Of a DNA stretch of 55,752 nucleotides, positions 1-8,356 are shown one piece after another. A program made the translations under genes and the position numbers. Source of the stretch: Acidobacteriota bacterium. GTDB lineage: Bacteria > Acidobacteriota > Terriglobia > Bryobacterales > Bryobacteraceae. The stretch spans positions 1 to 55,752 of the forward strand of contig JACQZR010000176.1 of NCBI GenBank assembly GCA_016213775.1. Direction: 5' to 3'. Under the pieces are notes generated by a model. That model searched no databases, had not been told where the DNA came from, and worked only from the letters and a program-made list of their open reading frames with translations. The first letter of the stretch is position 1. Each line of letters starts with the position of its first letter.

Positions 1-307
1 ACGCACCAACTTACCCGCCTTCCGCATCGGCGATACCATCCGTGTGCAAGTCCGAATCCGTGAAGGTGAAAAAGAGCGCCTCCAGGCTTTTGAAGGCACC
101 GTCATCGCCCGGAAGAACTCCGGGATGGGCGAAAGCATCACCGTCCGAAAGATCAGCTTCGGCCACGGTGTGGAACGCATCTTCCCCATCCACGCGCCGG
201 TCATCGACTCGATCGATATCGTGCGTACCGGCGCCGTTCGCCGCTCCAAGCTCTACTACCTCCGCGGTCTGCGCGGTAAGGCCGCCCGCCTGCGCGAGCG
301 CGATTAA
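1..307 (+). CDS. rplS: 50S ribosomal protein L19 (5' truncated by window edge)
   Basis: The reading frame is open from base 2 and runs to the TAA at 305-307, giving about 101 residues of a protein normally about 115 long, so only a short N-terminal piece is missing. The visible N-terminal part reads [19 protein letters not shown], followed by the family hallmarks [25 protein letters not shown] and [18 protein letters not shown]19 sits at the interface of the 30S and 50S subunits. Its gene commonly lies in an rpsP-rimM-trmD-rplS cluster followed by rnhB, and rnhB does follow here. The GTG at base 44 is internal and is not the true start. Confidence 0.97.
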   Translation, partial: RTNLPAFRIGDTIRVQVRIREGEKERLQAFEGTVIARKNSGMGESITVRKISFGHGVERIFPIHAPVIDSIDIVRTGAVRRSKLYYLRGLRGKAARLRERD

Positions 308-334
308 CCGCCCGGTACCCAGAAAGGGCCAGGC

Positions 335-1012
335 GTGGGCGCTCCCAAACCAGGCAAGTCCAACGCGCCATCAGTGGCATCCCCTCGCGGGACTTACGAG
401 CGGTCCGCTCGCAAGCGAGGATTCTGTCTCATCGCCGGCGCGGACGAAGCGGGACGCGGTTGCCTTTTTGGCCCTGTCTACGCCGCGGCGGTCATCCTGA
501 ATCCCGAACGATCCGTACGCGGATTGCGCGATAGTAAACAACTCACCGCCGAACGCCGTGAGGAACTCTTCCTCCGTATCAAGGAACGGGCCATTTGTTG
601 GGCCGTCGCCACAGCCGACGCCGCCGAAATCGACCGCATCAATATTTATCAGGCTTCCCGCCTCGCCATCCGCCGCGCCGTCGAATCCCTTGAACCTGGC
701 GCCGACTACCTGCTCGTCGATGCCCTCACTATTGACCTTCCGCTCCCGCAGCAGGGCATCATTCACGGCGACGCGCTGTCTCCATCCATCGCCGCTGCCT
801 CGATCGTTGCCAAGGTGGAACGCGACGCCTGCATGCGACAGTGGGACGCACGCTACCCCGAATACGGCTTTGCCCGCCACAAAGGCTATCCCACACCTGA
901 ACACTACGAGGCGCTCGCGCGTTTCGGCCCCACCCCCCAGCACCGCATGAGCTACGCCCCCGTCCGCCAGTTACCTTTGTTCCCTCCGATGGAGAGTGCC
1001 GCATGTCACTAG
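335..1012 (+). CDS. rnhB: Ribonuclease HII
   Basis: Cleaves the RNA strand of RNA-DNA hybrids and single ribonucleotides misincorporated in DNA. The 225-residue protein has the four-carboxylate active site: Asp37 and Glu38 in GADEAGRG, Asp129 in LLVDAL and Asp164 in AKVERD. The C-terminal HKGYPTPEHYEAL block is also typical of HII enzymes. The GTG start at 335 gives an N-terminal tail of about 30 residues before the core, which is longer than usual, so a later start is possible. It lies 27 bases after rplS, and its last 10 bases overlap the start of the next gene, suggesting translational coupling. Confidence 0.95.
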   Translation: MGAPKPGKSNAPSVASPRGTYERSARKRGFCLIAGADEAGRGCLFGPVYAAAVILNPERSVRGLRDSKQLTAERREELFLRIKERAICWAVATADAAEIDRINIYQASRLAIRRAVESLEPGADYLLVDALTIDLPLPQQGIIHGDALSPSIAAASIVAKVERDACMRQWDARYPEYGFARHKGYPTPEHYEALARFGPTPQHRMSYAPVRQLPLFPPMESAACH

Positions 1013-1329
1013 ATTCCCCGCAGGAACAAAACATGCTCCATGGCACCGAGACTCCGCACGAGGATCCCGAGGACCATTCCCACTACCGCTGGTATCACAA
1101 AGCCGGTGCGGTCCTGTTCGCCATTTTCTGTTTCGAATTAGGCGTCTTCCTGCTCGTCTTTCCCTGGCTCGATTTCTGGGAACAGAACTTCTTTGCCACC
1201 TGGAAGCCCGAAGTGCAGCAGGTCTGGATGAACGCCTACTTCCGCGGCCTGGTCAGCGGACTGGGGCTTGTCAACATCTTCGTGTCGTTCATCGAGATTG
1301 TTCGCCTCCGCCGTTTCGCAACTGAGTAG
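1003..1329 (+). CDS. Small two-helix membrane protein, unknown function
   Basis: A 108-residue protein that overlaps the end of rnhB by 10 bases. The first 30 residues are acidic and His-rich (HEDPEDHSHYRWYHK). A hydrophobic segment follows at about residues 33-56 (AVLFAIFCFELGVFLLVF) and a second at about 79-98 (YFRGLVSGLGLVNIFVSFIE), then a basic tail (RLRRFATE). I recognise no named family. Its coupling to rnhB is probably positional rather than functional. The consistent hydrophobic pattern and the close overlap make it likely to be a real gene. Confidence 0.75.
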   Translation: MSLDSPQEQNMLHGTETPHEDPEDHSHYRWYHKAGAVLFAIFCFELGVFLLVFPWLDFWEQNFFATWKPEVQQVWMNAYFRGLVSGLGLVNIFVSFIEIVRLRRFATE

Positions 1330-1330
1330 G

Positions 1331-1590
1331 TCAAACGAATAAACTCACGGGCACGTGAAAGTATTCTGCCAGCTTCTTCGCGTGCGTCTTACTGATCCCG
1401 CGCCGGCCATAAACCCCGTTCTTCCATGAGTGCCCGCAGAGCGTCCAATGGAGTGGCGTGGCCAAGCGGGTAGCACGACTCTTCGTACTGCCGCACTAAC
1501 AGCGTCATTTCTGACGATCCTGGGCAACGAGCGGTTGAGCAGTCTGCCATAGGCCCGTTCGTCAACTGCAGTCAGAGCCATTTTCACCAC
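1331..1590 (-). pseudogene. Degraded HigA-type (XRE) antitoxin
   Basis: Three pieces of one HigA-like antitoxin lie in order on the minus strand but in different frames. The N-terminus reads MALTAVDERAYGRLL and ends near RIVRND. The middle reads RQYEESCYPLGHATPLDALR to about LMEERG. The C-terminus reads GRRGISKTHAKKLAEYFHV followed by PVSLFV and a stop at 1331. Between pieces one and two about 30 codons seem to be missing, and between two and three about 20 codons, including most of the helix-turn-helix. No intact open frame remains. It lies directly downstream of the truncated HigB-like toxin, as in working higBA pairs. Family assignment is from memory of typical sequences; the missing lengths are estimates. 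Confidence 0.7.
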
Positions 1591-1599
1591 CCGCCCTTG

Positions 1600-1788
1600 T
1601 CATACTCCGCGGATGTTAAGGATTGCCAAATCAGCCGCCATGTCCGTTGCTGGAAACGACTCGCGAACCATTTCCAGGTTGCTCCAGCCAGACCCCTCTG
1701 CGGCATCGAACCAAATCTGTACCGCCGCTCTCGCATCAGGATGGCGAGCCGCCTTTTCCAAAAGGACTCGCTTGCTGATGACGTTCAC
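1600..1788 (-). pseudogene. Truncated HigB-family toxin fragment
   Basis: A 62-residue open frame matches the N-terminal two-thirds of HigB mRNA-interferase toxins: MNVISKRVLLEKAARHPDA, then IWFDAAEGSGWSNLEMVRES, then a block ending AILNIRG. Normal members continue with an NRYRLIV-type strand and about 35 further residues that hold the active site. Here the frame ends with Val and TGA straight after NIRG, and the antitoxin remnant begins within 20 bases. The toxin is therefore almost certainly inactive. It forms a pair with the broken antitoxin at 1331-1590, with toxin first as usual for higBA. Confidence 0.7.
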
Positions 1789-1941
1789 CTAGTGTCTTCC
1801 AGCAAAATGCTAGAACCCGCTGTAGCGTTCGCGCGATGAGGTGGCGGCGTACAATCGCGCCCTCAATCGGGAGGAAGTGAACCTGCTCACGCGACCTGGT
1901 CTCTGCGCGGGTTGGAGCGGTTTGGGGCTGGTTGAACATCT

Positions 1942-3183
1942 CTACTCCACCAGGGCCTGCATCACCGCATTCTCAAAATCGCGGTCCAACTGACGATTGG
2001 GGTTGTCGGTTTGGATCATCACGATCCCGACCAGTTTCTCTTTCGGATCCACCCAGAAGTGAGTTCCGTAGGCGCCATCCCATCCAAAACTACCTGCTGA
2101 CATGCGGTAGCCGGCGCGGATCGGATCCGTCACCACCTGTACGCTCAGACCGTAGGCGCGTCCGGGTTGCCTTCCTTGCATTGTGTCCGGCACAAACGCC
2201 GACGCCATCCACTCCACCGTCTTTGGGCTCAGCAGGCGTTTCCCATTCCACTGCCCACCCGCCGCCAGCATCATGGCGAATTGCGCATAGTCTTCGGTTG
2301 TCGAAACCAGGCCTCCCGCCCCGGAGAAGTACGTTTTGCTCTGCAGCCGGTTGGGGTTTGCCACTTTTTGCAGCGTGCCATCCACGCGATGATAGGCTGA
2401 TGCGACCCGAGGCCAGTTATCGTCTCCCGGATGGAATGCCGTGGTCTTCATTCCGAGGGGCGCGAACAGGTTGGCTTTGAGGAATTGATCGAACGTCGAG
2501 CCGGAAGCCACCTCCACCACCCTCCCGAGCGTGTCGAACCCCGCCAGGGCGCTGTAGCTCCAGCGGGACCCCGGTTGAAAGTCCAGCGGTGTGATGCCGT
2601 ACTTCGGAATCAGGTTGGCCAGCGTCGTGTTCGCCAAGCCATCGAACAACTTTCTCGTCTCCGTAGCGCTGGCCGGACCGCTCGCCAACCCCGACACGTG
2701 AGTGAGCAGGTCCTGAATGGTCATCTCTCGCGCCGAAGGCACCGTGTAGTAGCGCAACGGTTCCGACGCAGGCGTACCCGCCGCACGTTCCTCGGCCACG
2801 GCCACTTTCATGCCCTTGAGTTCCGGAATGAATTTCGAGACGGGATCGTTCAGCCGCACTTTGCCCTGTTCCAGAAGCGTCATAATAGCCACGCCGGCTA
2901 CCGGCTTCGACATCGAAAAGATGCGAAACATCGTGTCCTTCGTCATCGCCCGTTTCGTTTCGATATCCATTAACCCGTGTGCCTCGAAATGAGCAATGCG
3001 CCCTTTGCGCGCGACAAGCGTCACCGCCCCCGAGATATTCCTCGCCTCGATGTGACGCTGAATGGTTTCGTGGATTCGCGACAGACGCTCTTCCGACATC
3101 CCGACGGTTTCGGGTTTAACGGCAACCGATGCTGCCGTCAGGGGCAGGATTGCGGCGAGGAAAGCGAAAAACTTCAAAGACAT
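1942..3183 (-). CDS. Secreted serine hydrolase, class C beta-lactamase / EstB-type
   Basis: A 413-residue protein with a short signal peptide (MSLKFFAFLAAILPLTAASV) and a beta-lactamase class C fold. The nucleophile motif SxxK is SMSK at residues 90-93 (Ser90, Lys93), preceded by the typical FRIFSMSKPV context. The second motif appears as RWSYSALAGFDTLGRVVE, the YS form seen in EstB-like esterases. Late conserved segments are GLSVQVV and FGWDGAYGTHFWVDP. Such enzymes are periplasmic esterases, transpeptidase-like peptidases or low-activity beta-lactamases; the substrate cannot be read from the sequence. It is flanked on both sides by pseudogenes and looks like a single-gene unit. Confidence 0.9.
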   Translation of the reverse strand: MSLKFFAFLAAILPLTAASVAVKPETVGMSEERLSRIHETIQRHIEARNISGAVTLVARKGRIAHFEAHGLMDIETKRAMTKDTMFRIFSMSKPVAGVAIMTLLEQGKVRLNDPVSKFIPELKGMKVAVAEERAAGTPASEPLRYYTVPSAREMTIQDLLTHVSGLASGPASATETRKLFDGLANTTLANLIPKYGITPLDFQPGSRWSYSALAGFDTLGRVVEVASGSTFDQFLKANLFAPLGMKTTAFHPGDDNWPRVASAYHRVDGTLQKVANPNRLQSKTYFSGAGGLVSTTEDYAQFAMMLAAGGQWNGKRLLSPKTVEWMASAFVPDTMQGRQPGRAYGLSVQVVTDPIRAGYRMSAGSFGWDGAYGTHFWVDPKEKLVGIVMIQTDNPNRQLDRDFENAVMQALVE

Positions 3184-3229
3184 GAAACGCAGTGTATCGC
3201 ATCACCACCCTGCCAGTTCGGGACACTGG

Positions 3230-3469
3230 CTACAGCCGGTCCTTCAGCGGCCGCAAGGGAATGGTTATTACCATCGCGGCAAGCGCAACAACAGGAAACA
3301 GACGATCATCACCAGCCCGGGCCCGCGGCGCGGCGAGATTCAGCAAACCAGTAGAGATGCCCGCGCCCATCAGAAAGTGCGTCACCCACCGGGCATGCTG
3401 CCGCGCGAGGAAGGCACTGGCATGGTCGATGGCCATCAGGAGCATGACGAAGCCGCGAAGCGCGTCCAC
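3230..3469 (-). pseudogene. Remnant of a DUF1624-type membrane acyltransferase
   Basis: The 79-residue frame starts MDALRGFVMLLMAIDHASAF, the hallmark opening of heparan-alpha-glucosaminide N-acetyltransferase-like (DUF1624) membrane proteins, which are normally 350-400 residues long. The following RWVTHFLMGAGI joins two blocks that are usually separated by about 10 or more residues, so there appears to be an internal deletion. After that only a short hydrophobic stretch remains (LFPVVALAAMVITIPL) before the stop. A TAG lies in frame just upstream. It sits between the serine hydrolase and the receptor gene, both on the same strand. Confidence 0.55.
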
Positions 3470-3498
3470 CGCTTCCTATCACTGGCCGGATTGTTTCA

Positions 3499-6400
3499 TT
3501 ACCACTCCAATCGCATCGTCACCTGCATCTGGCGCGGACGGAAGCCGTTGCCGCCATACGAGGTGGCCAGCGTTGCGATGCCATCGGCCGCGGGGTTCAC
3601 CTGTCCCTGATTGTTGAAGACGTTGAACACATCCATATTCATGCGTAGCCGCGCCTTCTCGGTGAGTTGGAAGAACTTCAGCAGCGAGGTGTCCGTGATC
3701 CAGTTGAACGGCCCCAATACATATTGATTGCGCCACGGATGAAGGCCGGTATCGACGTTCACTCGCTGGTTTGTGCCGTTGTTCAGAGGAATGTAAACAA
3801 CGTTCGTGTCCCAATCGCCGGAGCCCGGGTCGCCGGTCCTGCCACCCTTGGGCCACGGGTTTACCGGCTTCATCGCAGGCTTGTAGTCTTCAGGCAATCC
3901 GAACACACCGTTGCGAAGCCCGTTGGCGTTGTAGCTGTTGACGAAGCGTTCCGAGATGTAGCCATTGTGGTAGAGATAGCCCGGCCGGCAACGCTCCTCC
4001 TGAGCGAGCTTCGCGGTGGCCGGTGTGCTGCGACAGTCCAGGATTTCGTACTTCCTTCCGTAGACTTCAAACCTGCCCATCTCGCCCCATTGGTTGGTGG
4101 GCATGGCGAACCACTGGCTCAGCAACGTGCCTGATCCCGACAGCTTCCATCCACCCACCAGGTTGTTGGCCCAGCGCGGAACATTACGGCCGATCCACTT
4201 CCCTTTGCCGAACGGAAGATCGTAGTTCCAGTTCCAGCGGATGCGATGCTTGGGCGCCCAGGTGTCGCGGTCGTAGTAGAGGAAGCGGTTGAGCTTGTCG
4301 AAATCCTCGGGCACGGCTCCAGGCAGATAGGCCGCCGGCACAGCCCCTACATCGTCGCGGAAGGAATTGCCCGCGAGCCGAAAGGAATTGGTGATGGTGT
4401 AGAAGGCCTGGAAGCCGAGTCCTTTGGTGAAGCGGCGCTCGAATTCGAACGACATGACGGAGGAGTTGATATAGCCGGTCTTCTGTTGCATGCGCACGGA
4501 CCCATAGGCTGTCTGGTCGTAAGGCCGTAGCGCCACGTTCGCATAGGCGCCGGTGGGTTTGGTCTGATGCGTAGTGGTGTAGTAGATGTAATCGTTCGGC
4601 TGCGGATTGATCTCGTAGAGCTGATCGGCATTCACGCCGTGTTTGCCGTTGTAGCGTACGCGGATCACCATATTCTGGCGCATCATCTTTTCGAGCGCGA
4701 TATTCCATTCGTGGATCTTCATGCTCGGCTGGTCAGGCGACATACCGATGACACCCACGCCGCGCGCCACCGCATTGGGGCTGCTGAAATCGACGATGTT
4801 CGCGGTGTTCACTCCGGCATACACCGTGGGTACGTTGCGCAGAAGGTAGTTGGGAATCCCGTCAGGGCTGGTGGCGGCTGCATTCGGACTGTAGCTGAAC
4901 GTGGCGCGGAATGGCACCATGCTGGAGAAGTTCGCAAGCAGCGTGCGCATGGGCAGCGCGTTGATGTAGAGGCCGTAGCCGCCGCGGATAATCAACTGCC
5001 GGCGTCCGCTGAATGCTTTGTAAGCAAAGCCCATGCGCGGTCCGATGTCGAAGTAGTTGGACGGGAAGATCTGCTTGCTCTGGCCCAACTCTTCGGCGCT
5101 CTGGAACGTCACACCGACACGCTGCAGCATGGCCACTACCGCTGGGGATGTCGCGCCGCGCTTGTAATAGTAGTCCAGCGATTCGGGCAGCATGACGGAG
5201 TGGCTCTTCAGATCGAAGCGGTTCAGCAGGTTGTCCTTCTCCGTTAGCGCGAGGTTCATATCCCAACGCACGCCCGGAGTGAGCGTCAGACGGTCGTTGA
5301 CGCGCCAATTGTCCTGCGCGTAGAAGCCCCAGTTGCGATCCACCACGCGCAGCAGTTTGCGCTTCAGGCCGACATCGACGCGCGCGGTTGCGCCAAGGAA
5401 GAAATTCGCGGCGTCGTTGCCGGTGAGAGACTGTGTCCCGGGCGCATTGGTGGTGCCGCTGGTGGAGCTCTCCAGCGCGGTGGCGAGCGAATTGAAGTAA
5501 GCGGTACCGGAGATGTCGCCTTGATCGGGAATCAGGTTCTGCTTCTCATGATGATGCCGCCATCCGAACGCGATGTTATGCGTTCTGCGAATGAGTGAAT
5601 AATTCTGCTCCAGGTTGGTAACCATGCTGTAGAGCGCGCGGCGATTGTCCCCTTCGGTGTACTGCATGAAGCCAACGTTGCGAATCGCAGGGAAGCCCAC
5701 TTCGCCGAAAGGGTTGGGCAATCCAAGTTCCTGCGACCAGTACCTCTGATCGAGGCCGGTGACGGTCTGGGTCAACTGCCATGTGCGGTTCACCAGCGTC
5801 TCCACGAAGAAGCCTGAGTTGAAGACGTGGTTCCAACTCAGCGACCCGGAGATGCCATCCATGGGAAGGACGGTCCAGTTGGTTTCGTAGCCCGTGGTGG
5901 GTGCTCCGCCCGGGCTGCTGGGAAGGAAGTGTGTAAAGCGGTTGCTCCAGTTCGCTTTCATCCAAAGGTTGTCCTTTTGCGAAAAGCGGTGATCCAGACG
6001 AACGGCGGTTGGGTTGTTGCTCGAGTTGGGATAGCTGCTGCGCGCCGTTGCGATGCGAAGATTCGAGGTCACCAACGGGTTGGTGATGTCGCTGGGCATC
6101 GGCGTGATGCCGTAGATGTACTTCGACAACGGGCTCTGGCGGTCCACCGGAATCCGGTTGCCGGTGAACGGAAGCCGCGAGGAAACGTTGCGGCCGTTGG
6201 CGGCGGTGATTCGCGTGGTGGTCAGCGGATCGTACAGCGTGATGAAGCGGCCATTGCTGTCGATGAGGCCGCTGAAATCGCCCTGCCGCATCGCGGGCGT
6301 CGGCACGGTGAAATCGGAAGTGATCCCCTGCCGCAACTCCTGGCCTTCGCGCGAGAAAAAGAAGAAGGTCCGGCCCTTGCCGTTGTACCACCTCTTGCCG

Positions 6401-7275
6401 TTGAGTCCGAAAGAAGGCAGCACTACCGGACCGCCTATCGTGCCGCCAAATTCGTTGCGGATCAGCTTGGGCGTTTGAAACGGCTGGCCGTTGTAGTTGA
6501 CATCCTGCCGTGCGCGCGCGACGCCGAATCCGTTGTTGCGGATGGTTTCAAAGAGCGTGATGCGAATCTGATTGCTGCCGCCTTTGGTAGTGACAATTAC
6601 TGAAGTGGGCCGCGTGTACTTCGCCGACGACGTGCTGGTTTCGATGCGCACTTCGGCAATCGAGTCCAAGCCCTGGATGTTCATGGAGCCGCCAAATTCG
6701 CGGTTGTTGGAACTGGCGCCGTCCTGCACGTAGTCGGTGGTGTAGGTCATCATGCCGCCAACGCGAAGACCGCCGTTGACGCCATCGTCCATCTCAACGC
6801 CCGGCGTGACGTTCTGCAGCAGCATATTGAGGTCGCGCCCGTTGATGGGAAGTTCTGTGATGCGCATGCTGTCGAGGGTTGTGCCATCGGTTCCGTCGGT
6901 AGTGGTGACCAGCGGGATGCTCGCAGTCACTTCGATGGTCTCGCTCACCGAGCCCGGCTTGAGCACAGCGTTCACTTCGAACTGACGCCCGGTCTCCAAC
7001 TGCGCTTCCGTTTCCCAGGTCTTCATGCCCGGAGCTTCCACTTGAATGATGTACTTGCCGATGTTCAACGGCGGCGTGGCGAAGAAGCCGCCGGCGTTGG
7101 CTTCGGTGCGCGTCACAACCCCAGTGGCAACGTGCCGGATGGTCACCTTGGCTGATGGAATCACCGCGCCCGTTGCGTCCTTTACGGTGCCGCTGAGGGT
7201 GGCGCCGCCGGCGCTGGACTGGGCGAATGCGGCGAAGGCGGTGAGCAAGAGGGAAACGAAAAGACGAGACACCAT
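3499..7275 (-). CDS. Oar-like TonB-dependent receptor with carboxypeptidase-regulatory domain
   Basis: A 1258-residue outer-membrane protein. A signal peptide (about residues 1-18) is followed by a carboxypeptidase-regulatory-like beta-sandwich (about 24-105: GGATLSGTVKDATGAVIPSA). Then comes a plug-like region (about 110-235) with ELPINGRDLNMLLQNVTPGV, and a long beta-barrel ending in MRLEW, with the terminal aromatic residue expected for BAM-mediated insertion. Acidobacteria carry many such receptors, thought to take up large substrates such as glycans or peptides; the ligand here is unknown. The leader region before the start is shared divergently with the secreted protein gene at 7746. 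No TonB, ExbB or ExbD gene is in the window. Confidence 0.92.
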   Translation of the reverse strand: MVSRLFVSLLLTAFAAFAQSSAGGATLSGTVKDATGAVIPSAKVTIRHVATGVVTRTEANAGGFFATPPLNIGKYIIQVEAPGMKTWETEAQLETGRQFEVNAVLKPGSVSETIEVTASIPLVTTTDGTDGTTLDSMRITELPINGRDLNMLLQNVTPGVEMDDGVNGGLRVGGMMTYTTDYVQDGASSNNREFGGSMNIQGLDSIAEVRIETSTSSAKYTRPTSVIVTTKGGSNQIRITLFETIRNNGFGVARARQDVNYNGQPFQTPKLIRNEFGGTIGGPVVLPSFGLNGKRWYNGKGRTFFFFSREGQELRQGITSDFTVPTPAMRQGDFSGLIDSNGRFITLYDPLTTTRITAANGRNVSSRLPFTGNRIPVDRQSPLSKYIYGITPMPSDITNPLVTSNLRIATARSSYPNSSNNPTAVRLDHRFSQKDNLWMKANWSNRFTHFLPSSPGGAPTTGYETNWTVLPMDGISGSLSWNHVFNSGFFVETLVNRTWQLTQTVTGLDQRYWSQELGLPNPFGEVGFPAIRNVGFMQYTEGDNRRALYSMVTNLEQNYSLIRRTHNIAFGWRHHHEKQNLIPDQGDISGTAYFNSLATALESSTSGTTNAPGTQSLTGNDAANFFLGATARVDVGLKRKLLRVVDRNWGFYAQDNWRVNDRLTLTPGVRWDMNLALTEKDNLLNRFDLKSHSVMLPESLDYYYKRGATSPAVVAMLQRVGVTFQSAEELGQSKQIFPSNYFDIGPRMGFAYKAFSGRRQLIIRGGYGLYINALPMRTLLANFSSMVPFRATFSYSPNAAATSPDGIPNYLLRNVPTVYAGVNTANIVDFSSPNAVARGVGVIGMSPDQPSMKIHEWNIALEKMMRQNMVIRVRYNGKHGVNADQLYEINPQPNDYIYYTTTHQTKPTGAYANVALRPYDQTAYGSVRMQQKTGYINSSVMSFEFERRFTKGLGFQAFYTITNSFRLAGNSFRDDVGAVPAAYLPGAVPEDFDKLNRFLYYDRDTWAPKHRIRWNWNYDLPFGKGKWIGRNVPRWANNLVGGWKLSGSGTLLSQWFAMPTNQWGEMGRFEVYGRKYEILDCRSTPATAKLAQEERCRPGYLYHNGYISERFVNSYNANGLRNGVFGLPEDYKPAMKPVNPWPKGGRTGDPGSGDWDTNVVYIPLNNGTNQRVNVDTGLHPWRNQYVLGPFNWITDTSLLKFFQLTEKARLRMNMDVFNVFNNQGQVNPAADGIATLATSYGGNGFRPRQMQVTMRLEW

Positions 7276-7527
7276 AAGAGGTCTAGTATATCGTCAAGGA
7301 TAGTGGAAGGGACCCATGCCGTAATCGACAGTGGTCCCTTCGGGAATCGTAGAAGTTGTCAAATGCCGCGCACCCCGTAGCCCGACAATTTCAAGCCGAA
7401 TGGTAATTCCCGGCGCGTTTTTCGGGAAAAGCCATCCGTTTTGCGGGGGCACCTTTCAACCTCTCACAATTACTAAAGCGCGAACGGACAGCAAAACCCG
7501 TCAGCGAAGACACTCCGGCGAGGGGCG

Positions 7528-7568
7528 ATCTATCTTTTTGTGCCTTGACTCTATCAAAACAGATAGAT
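7528..7568. promoter_or_regulatory. Inverted repeat around a TTGACT box, upstream of the 7746 gene
   Basis: The 470-base gap between the receptor and the gene at 7746 has no convincing gene. Within it, arms ATCTATCTTTTTG (7528-7540) and CAAAACAGATAGAT (7555-7568) are complementary apart from one bulged base. The loop holds TTGACT (7545-7550), a possible -35 box, but I find no good -10 hexamer at standard spacing. It could be an operator or an RNA hairpin. The remaining gap shows no other clear structure. Confidence 0.35.
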
Positions 7569-7745
7569 TCAGCCACCGCTTGCGGCGGCACGGCATACTC
7601 ACACGGAAGCCCGCAAACCGTTACAGCGAAGGCACATACGAGTGCAGCGCGGCAAGGCTCCGGCGTTTGGCAGCGCGAATGCAATCCCGAATGCGACGGG
7701 CAACAAACAAAATCAAAATAACCCGTCCATCAGGAGGTTCGAACA

Positions 7746-8165
7746 ATGTCTACCAAGTCAACGGCTCTCTTGGCTCTGCTGGCGCTGCTAGCTCTTGCTC
7801 CCGCTTATGCTGAGCGGCCGCTCCAATTCAACGCCCCATTCGACTTCAAGGTCGGCCCGACGCACATGAGTGCGGGCACCTACAGCGTCACGTATCCGGC
7901 ATCAGGCACCATCCTCGTGAGAAACGAGGACACCAGGAAGGCCGCCATCGTCATCACAATCGCAGCGGACAACAAGGCAAACGCGGAAAACGGAAGTCTG
8001 GTCTTCGCCCGCTACGGCGAAGTGTACTTCCTTCACAAGGTCAATCCTCCCGGCGCCGGCGTGGCGCGTCAACTGATCAAGTCGCGCGCGGAACAGCAGG
8101 TGGAGAGGGAAACCGCGCGTCATGGAAAGGCGGACAATCTGGTCGCCGTCAAGTTGAGCCGCTAA
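7746..8165 (+). CDS. Small secreted protein, unknown function
   Basis: A 139-residue protein with a clear signal peptide (ALLALLALLALAPAYA, cleavage near residue 22) and a strong ribosome site, AGGAGG, seven bases before the ATG. The mature part is predicted to be beta-rich: LQFNAPFDFKVGPTHMSAGT, then YSVTYPASGTILVRN, then a segment ending in AVKLSR. Its layout (signal, 'xxAGTYSV', 'ILVRNEDTRKAAIV') resembles the shorter secreted protein at 42533-42874, so the two may be distant relatives. It is a single-gene unit with its own terminator at 8204-8233. No function can be assigned. Confidence 0.85.
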   Translation: MSTKSTALLALLALLALAPAYAERPLQFNAPFDFKVGPTHMSAGTYSVTYPASGTILVRNEDTRKAAIVITIAADNKANAENGSLVFARYGEVYFLHKVNPPGAGVARQLIKSRAEQQVERETARHGKADNLVAVKLSR

Positions 8166-8203
8166 GTTCCAGCCCCGCCGCTGAACAAACAACAACAAAA
8201 AGT

Positions 8204-8233
8204 GCAACCCGAGGGCAGATGCCTTCGGGTTGT
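8204..8233 (+). terminator. Rho-independent terminator after the small secreted protein gene
   Basis: AACCCGAGGGC (8206-8216), a four-base AGAT loop and GCCTTCGGGTT (8221-8231) form an 11-base-pair stem with one G-U pair. It can be extended by one or two pairs to 8204-8233 and is followed by the T-rich TTCCCTTTTT. This ends the 7746 transcript and separates it from the sigma-factor operon. Confidence 0.85.
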
Positions 8234-8356
8234 TCCCTTTTTCCTTCCCATGGAACAGAGGACGCCATATAATTGAATCGGTCATCCACCAGTCAAGATG
8301 CGGAGCATGGTTCCCCATACGTCACGACTGTATGTTACGAGGGGATTCCGCTAACG

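Noticed and set aside
1736-1939. A 67-residue minus-strand open frame upstream of the HigB remnant
   Set aside because: No family resemblance or ribosome site; the 1789-1941 gap appears empty.
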